From NCBI GenBank assembly GCA_014728215.1, contig WJLZ01000044.1, positions 30,235 through 94,234 on the forward strand: 64,000 bases of DNA, given 5' to 3'. The DNA is from Chitinivibrionales bacterium. Lineage in GTDB: Bacteria; Fibrobacterota; Chitinivibrionia; Chitinivibrionales; WJKA01. This document shows positions 61,755-64,000 of this stretch, in pieces. The notes beneath the pieces were generated by a model. That model did no database searches, was not told the DNA's origin, and was given only the letters and a program-made list of their open reading frames with translations. The stretch's first letter is position 1. Each line of letters opens with the position of its first letter. The position numbers and the translations under genes are program-made.

Positions 61755-62864
61755 CTACTTGGCTACGTACTCCACAGGTTCAGGTATTGGCATTGTTGTG
61801 TTTCGCGAATAGATAGCCTTGAACATTCTATCCTGTGCTGCTACTTCAACAGTAATCAGATACCCTATCAAGGGCAAAAGCGCTATGTTGATCCTCTCAT
61901 GGTAACGAAGACTCTCGAAGTTGTCCAGATTCTTTCTCAGAATCTTGATATTCGGGTGCCCCTCCTGTTTGGCGAATGTCTTGTATTTCCTGTTCTGGTT
62001 CTTGTCGCTGCCAATTGTCTTCGCAATTTCTCTGCAGATTCTAAGATACGCGTCTCCATATTGATGTGAGAAGGTGATGGGATATTTGAATTCCTCTACA
62101 ATGCGAAATGCGTTGACCAATACAGCGTCCTTCCTGCCGGTAACGAAATTACCGGTCAAATACAGCCCTTCAGATTTTAGGTAGTCGCTGTTGGCGGCAG
62201 ACAAGACGTCGAGGATGGCTTTCCAGTTCTTGCGTGTATCTACTAAAAGCGTTGAAAGGGTGTCGAGGGCACCTTCAATAGATTGCATACCTTTAGGAAG
62301 GTCTTTAATGGACGTCTTCAGAACCGGTTGAATTCGCGGAAGGTTCTGACGCTGGTATGTTGCGGCGACAAGCCAATTGACATAGTATGCTTCAAAAAAA
62401 TACTGGGTAACGTATTCCGTTGGAACCACTTTGCAGAATTCTTCAACAACACCAAGGTAGTCGCGAAAAAATTGTTCTGAATTGCTGACCGTTGCCTGAC
62501 GGTATTTCTTAAGTTCGTGGAAAACGTACCAGTTGAAATCGTATAGATGCTCCAATTCTGGCCGTTCGGCACTTGCGCTTTTTCCTCCATATCTGGACCG
62601 AATGGCATCCCAATATTCTCCCTCATTGGTCATAATGTACTGCTGATTCTTGGCCGCGACATCTCGGATGAAGTGTCTGGTTATCAGAAGAACTTCCTTG
62701 GTCGGGTATGGTTCCTTCATTTCCTTCTTCCACCTTCGTAGTGCAGCAGTCTTTCTCGACTGATGGAAGCTAGAAGAGAATACATAAGAAGCACAGCAAA
62801 ACCAGAGAAGTAATACCAACGTGGTTCTGAATGAAACTGCTTTTTGTGTCTTAGTGCTTACCAT
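61755..62864 (-). CDS. Hypothetical secreted protein
   Basis: A 369-aa protein with a signal peptide (about 1-31, VLLLWFCCASYVFSS). The mature part is mostly helical and basic, with KTSIKDLPKGMQSIEGALDT and ERINIALLPLIGYLITVEVA. I do not recognise the family. No catalytic motif or repeat is evident. It stands between two similar minus-strand genes with a related repeat at its 3' side, so it may be part of a cassette group. Its codons are more AT-rich than the 53-60 kb genes. Confidence 0.68.
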   Translation of the reverse strand: MVSTKTQKAVSFRTTLVLLLWFCCASYVFSSSFHQSRKTAALRRWKKEMKEPYPTKEVLLITRHFIRDVAAKNQQYIMTNEGEYWDAIRSRYGGKSASAERPELEHLYDFNWYVFHELKKYRQATVSNSEQFFRDYLGVVEEFCKVVPTEYVTQYFFEAYYVNWLVAATYQRQNLPRIQPVLKTSIKDLPKGMQSIEGALDTLSTLLVDTRKNWKAILDVLSAANSDYLKSEGLYLTGNFVTGRKDAVLVNAFRIVEEFKYPITFSHQYGDAYLRICREIAKTIGSDKNQNRKYKTFAKQEGHPNIKILRKNLDNFESLRYHERINIALLPLIGYLITVEVAAQDRMFKAIYSRNTTMPIPEPVEYVAK

Positions 62865-62980
62865 TTGAATTCTTTTAAGTCATTGAGCCTGAAATGCCAA
62901 GTATTTTGCAAACAAAGGTTTGCCGGTTGTTTGACTGTACTCAGCCCGGCATTTTCTTCAGACCGCGCGATTTCGGTTTC

Positions 62981-63976
62981 CTATTTCCTTACGATTGGAA
63001 TTGAGGTTATCAATTTCGATTTAGGTTCCATAAATAATCTGGCAATATAATAGCCATTGGAAAGATCCATCGGTATTTCTATATGCCCAAAGCCTTCTAC
63101 GATGCGCGTAAGGAAAGCCTTTCCGTCAAGCGTAAATAACGATACCTTTGCAGTTGATTCATTGTTTATGGAATAGGTGATTCTATTATGGACAAAGCGC
63201 AACTGTTGTGCTCTCAACATTCTTTTTTTCGTCCATTGAAGAGAGCTTGTTTCCTGTATTGTTGCAATTGTTCCTTTACTTCCAACTGCGATAAATTTCC
63301 CATTTCCGGCTGTCACACCGAGCAAAGGCATCGTGGCAACTGTTGCTTCATTCTTCCATGATATACAGTCATCGGATATTGATGCTAATCCTCCATTCTT
63401 TGTGCTTCCTACTGCAACAATTTGCTTCTGACCGCAGCCTATACCCCAGAACGCCTTTGTACTATCTGAGTTTCTAGTTTTCCAGCTTTTGCCATCAGTA
63501 GATGTTAGGATAGTTCCTCTAACCCCAGAAGCCACAAATTGACCATTGGCATACGTTAAGGATGTAAGCCATAGAGTAATACCCGATATCTCCTGGGTCC
63601 ATGTAAAACCATCTGTTGAAGAATAGATCAGCCCAGATGTTCCAACCGCGATGAATTTTCCATTGCCAAATTCTACACACCAGAAGTTCTGCTTGGAATC
63701 AACAGGTATAGTCTGTCTCATCCAGGTCATGCCTGTATCAGCAGAAACCATAATTGTTGCCCCAGAGCCGACTGCAACGACCTTGCCGTTTCCGGAAGCC
63801 ACAGATGTTAACCAATTTGTAATGCCAGAATTGCTCTTGATCCATATCAAACCATATTGGTGTATCAGACAATAAAAGAGCCACTGGACATTCACCTTTC
63901 GCTTAGTCCGCAATGTAAAACGATGCATGCCTTTGGCCCACCGGATATTGCCGAAAACAGGTTCTACAACAGACAT
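62981..63976 (-). CDS. YCF48-like beta-propeller protein fused to transposase remnant
   Basis: A 331-aa frame of two unrelated parts. Residues about 1-39 are the C-terminus of an IS1182-type transposase (see 63860-64000). Residues about 43-270 are propeller blades of the GNGKFIAVGxxGxIxxSxDG kind, about five in number, as in YCF48/HCF136-like or sialidase-like folds. The last ~60 residues (KVSLFTLDGKAFLTR and MDLSNGYYIARLFMEPKSK) resemble a type IX sorting tail. No signal peptide remains: the true N-terminus was evidently lost at the junction. The frame is also open to the window edge. I read it as a truncated, probably non-functional gene. Confidence 0.7.
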   Translation of the reverse strand: MSVVEPVFGNIRWAKGMHRFTLRTKRKVNVQWLFYCLIHQYGLIWIKSNSGITNWLTSVASGNGKVVAVGSGATIMVSADTGMTWMRQTIPVDSKQNFWCVEFGNGKFIAVGTSGLIYSSTDGFTWTQEISGITLWLTSLTYANGQFVASGVRGTILTSTDGKSWKTRNSDSTKAFWGIGCGQKQIVAVGSTKNGGLASISDDCISWKNEATVATMPLLGVTAGNGKFIAVGSKGTIATIQETSSLQWTKKRMLRAQQLRFVHNRITYSINNESTAKVSLFTLDGKAFLTRIVEGFGHIEIPMDLSNGYYIARLFMEPKSKLITSIPIVRK

Positions 63977-64000
63977 CCGCTTACTATATATCTTGCGGCC
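63860..64000 (-). mobile_element. IS1182-family transposase C-terminal fragment
   Basis: The minus strand encodes GRKIYSKRMSVVEPVFGNIR, WAKGMHRFTLRTKRKVNVQW and LFYCLIH, the C-terminal end of IS1182-type DDE transposases (SRRxxxVEPVFGNI...GLxRFxLRG...KVxxQWxLxCLVHN). The usual HNIEKI continuation is replaced by propeller sequence after His at about 63862-63860, in frame. The element's inverted repeat is not seen, so this is a deletion or recombination scar. The rest of the element may lie beyond the window. Confidence 0.82.

Overview
This is a chromosomal segment of moderate GC from a Gram-negative, probably flagellated bacterium. Evidence for an outer membrane: an apolipoprotein N-acyltransferase, many lipobox proteins, two outer-membrane beta-barrels and a TRAP/TatT transporter. 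A PorX-type regulator (response regulator fused to PglZ) with a PorY-like kinase, plus three secreted proteins ending in type IX-like sorting tails, point to the Fibrobacterota-Chlorobi-Bacteroidota group. The short tmRNA tag (AEDYSFAMAA) would fit a Fibrobacterota or Chitinivibrionia-like lineage. The phylum is an inference.

Layout. 1-0.9 kb: an incomplete unknown gene and a broken regulator fragment directly beyond the 3' end of ssrA (870-1229), as in a small island at a tmRNA site. 1.5-8 kb: STAS/FapA pair, glycosyltransferase, lipoprotein and HEAT protein, all on the minus strand. 8-20 kb: housekeeping genes (M16C peptidase, rmuC, rsmE, Nudix, bifunctional nuclease, purA, XPB-like helicase, methyltransferase, DUF116, NFU). 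Two sigma-28-type promoters drive a 63-aa charged protein and a FlgM-like protein; a third faces a hairpin terminator and may define a small antisense RNA. 20-29.4 kb, plus strand: FecR/PKD/FGE lipoprotein, lnt, serS, porY-like kinase, porX, tsaE. 29.5-39.4 kb, minus strand: TRAP transporter with TatT, a glycoside-hydrolase-like protein, yedF with a double-cubane 2-hydroxyacyl-CoA dehydratase-like protein and its activator, and a HEAT lipoprotein.

39.7-53 kb is an accessory region: two paralogous beta-helix proteins, crcB, a reductase, a porin, an esterase, an MFS transporter, and a three-gene AT-rich cassette (42.5-45.8 kb). The cassette encodes a 2H phosphoesterase, a radical SAM/SPASM protein, and a membrane protein joining a PLD-like/DUF5919-like region to a second 2H phosphoesterase. 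I do not know this combination and rate it the best candidate for an undescribed system.

53.3-60.3 kb holds a four-gene envelope operon (two CsgG-like proteins, a barrel, a lipoprotein), a 61-bp tandem repeat and a large TPR lipoprotein. From 60.3 kb to the end there is decay and mobility: a PAS pseudogene, three minus-strand genes with related repeat motifs behind at least two of them, and an IS1182-type transposase remnant fused in frame to a beta-propeller protein.
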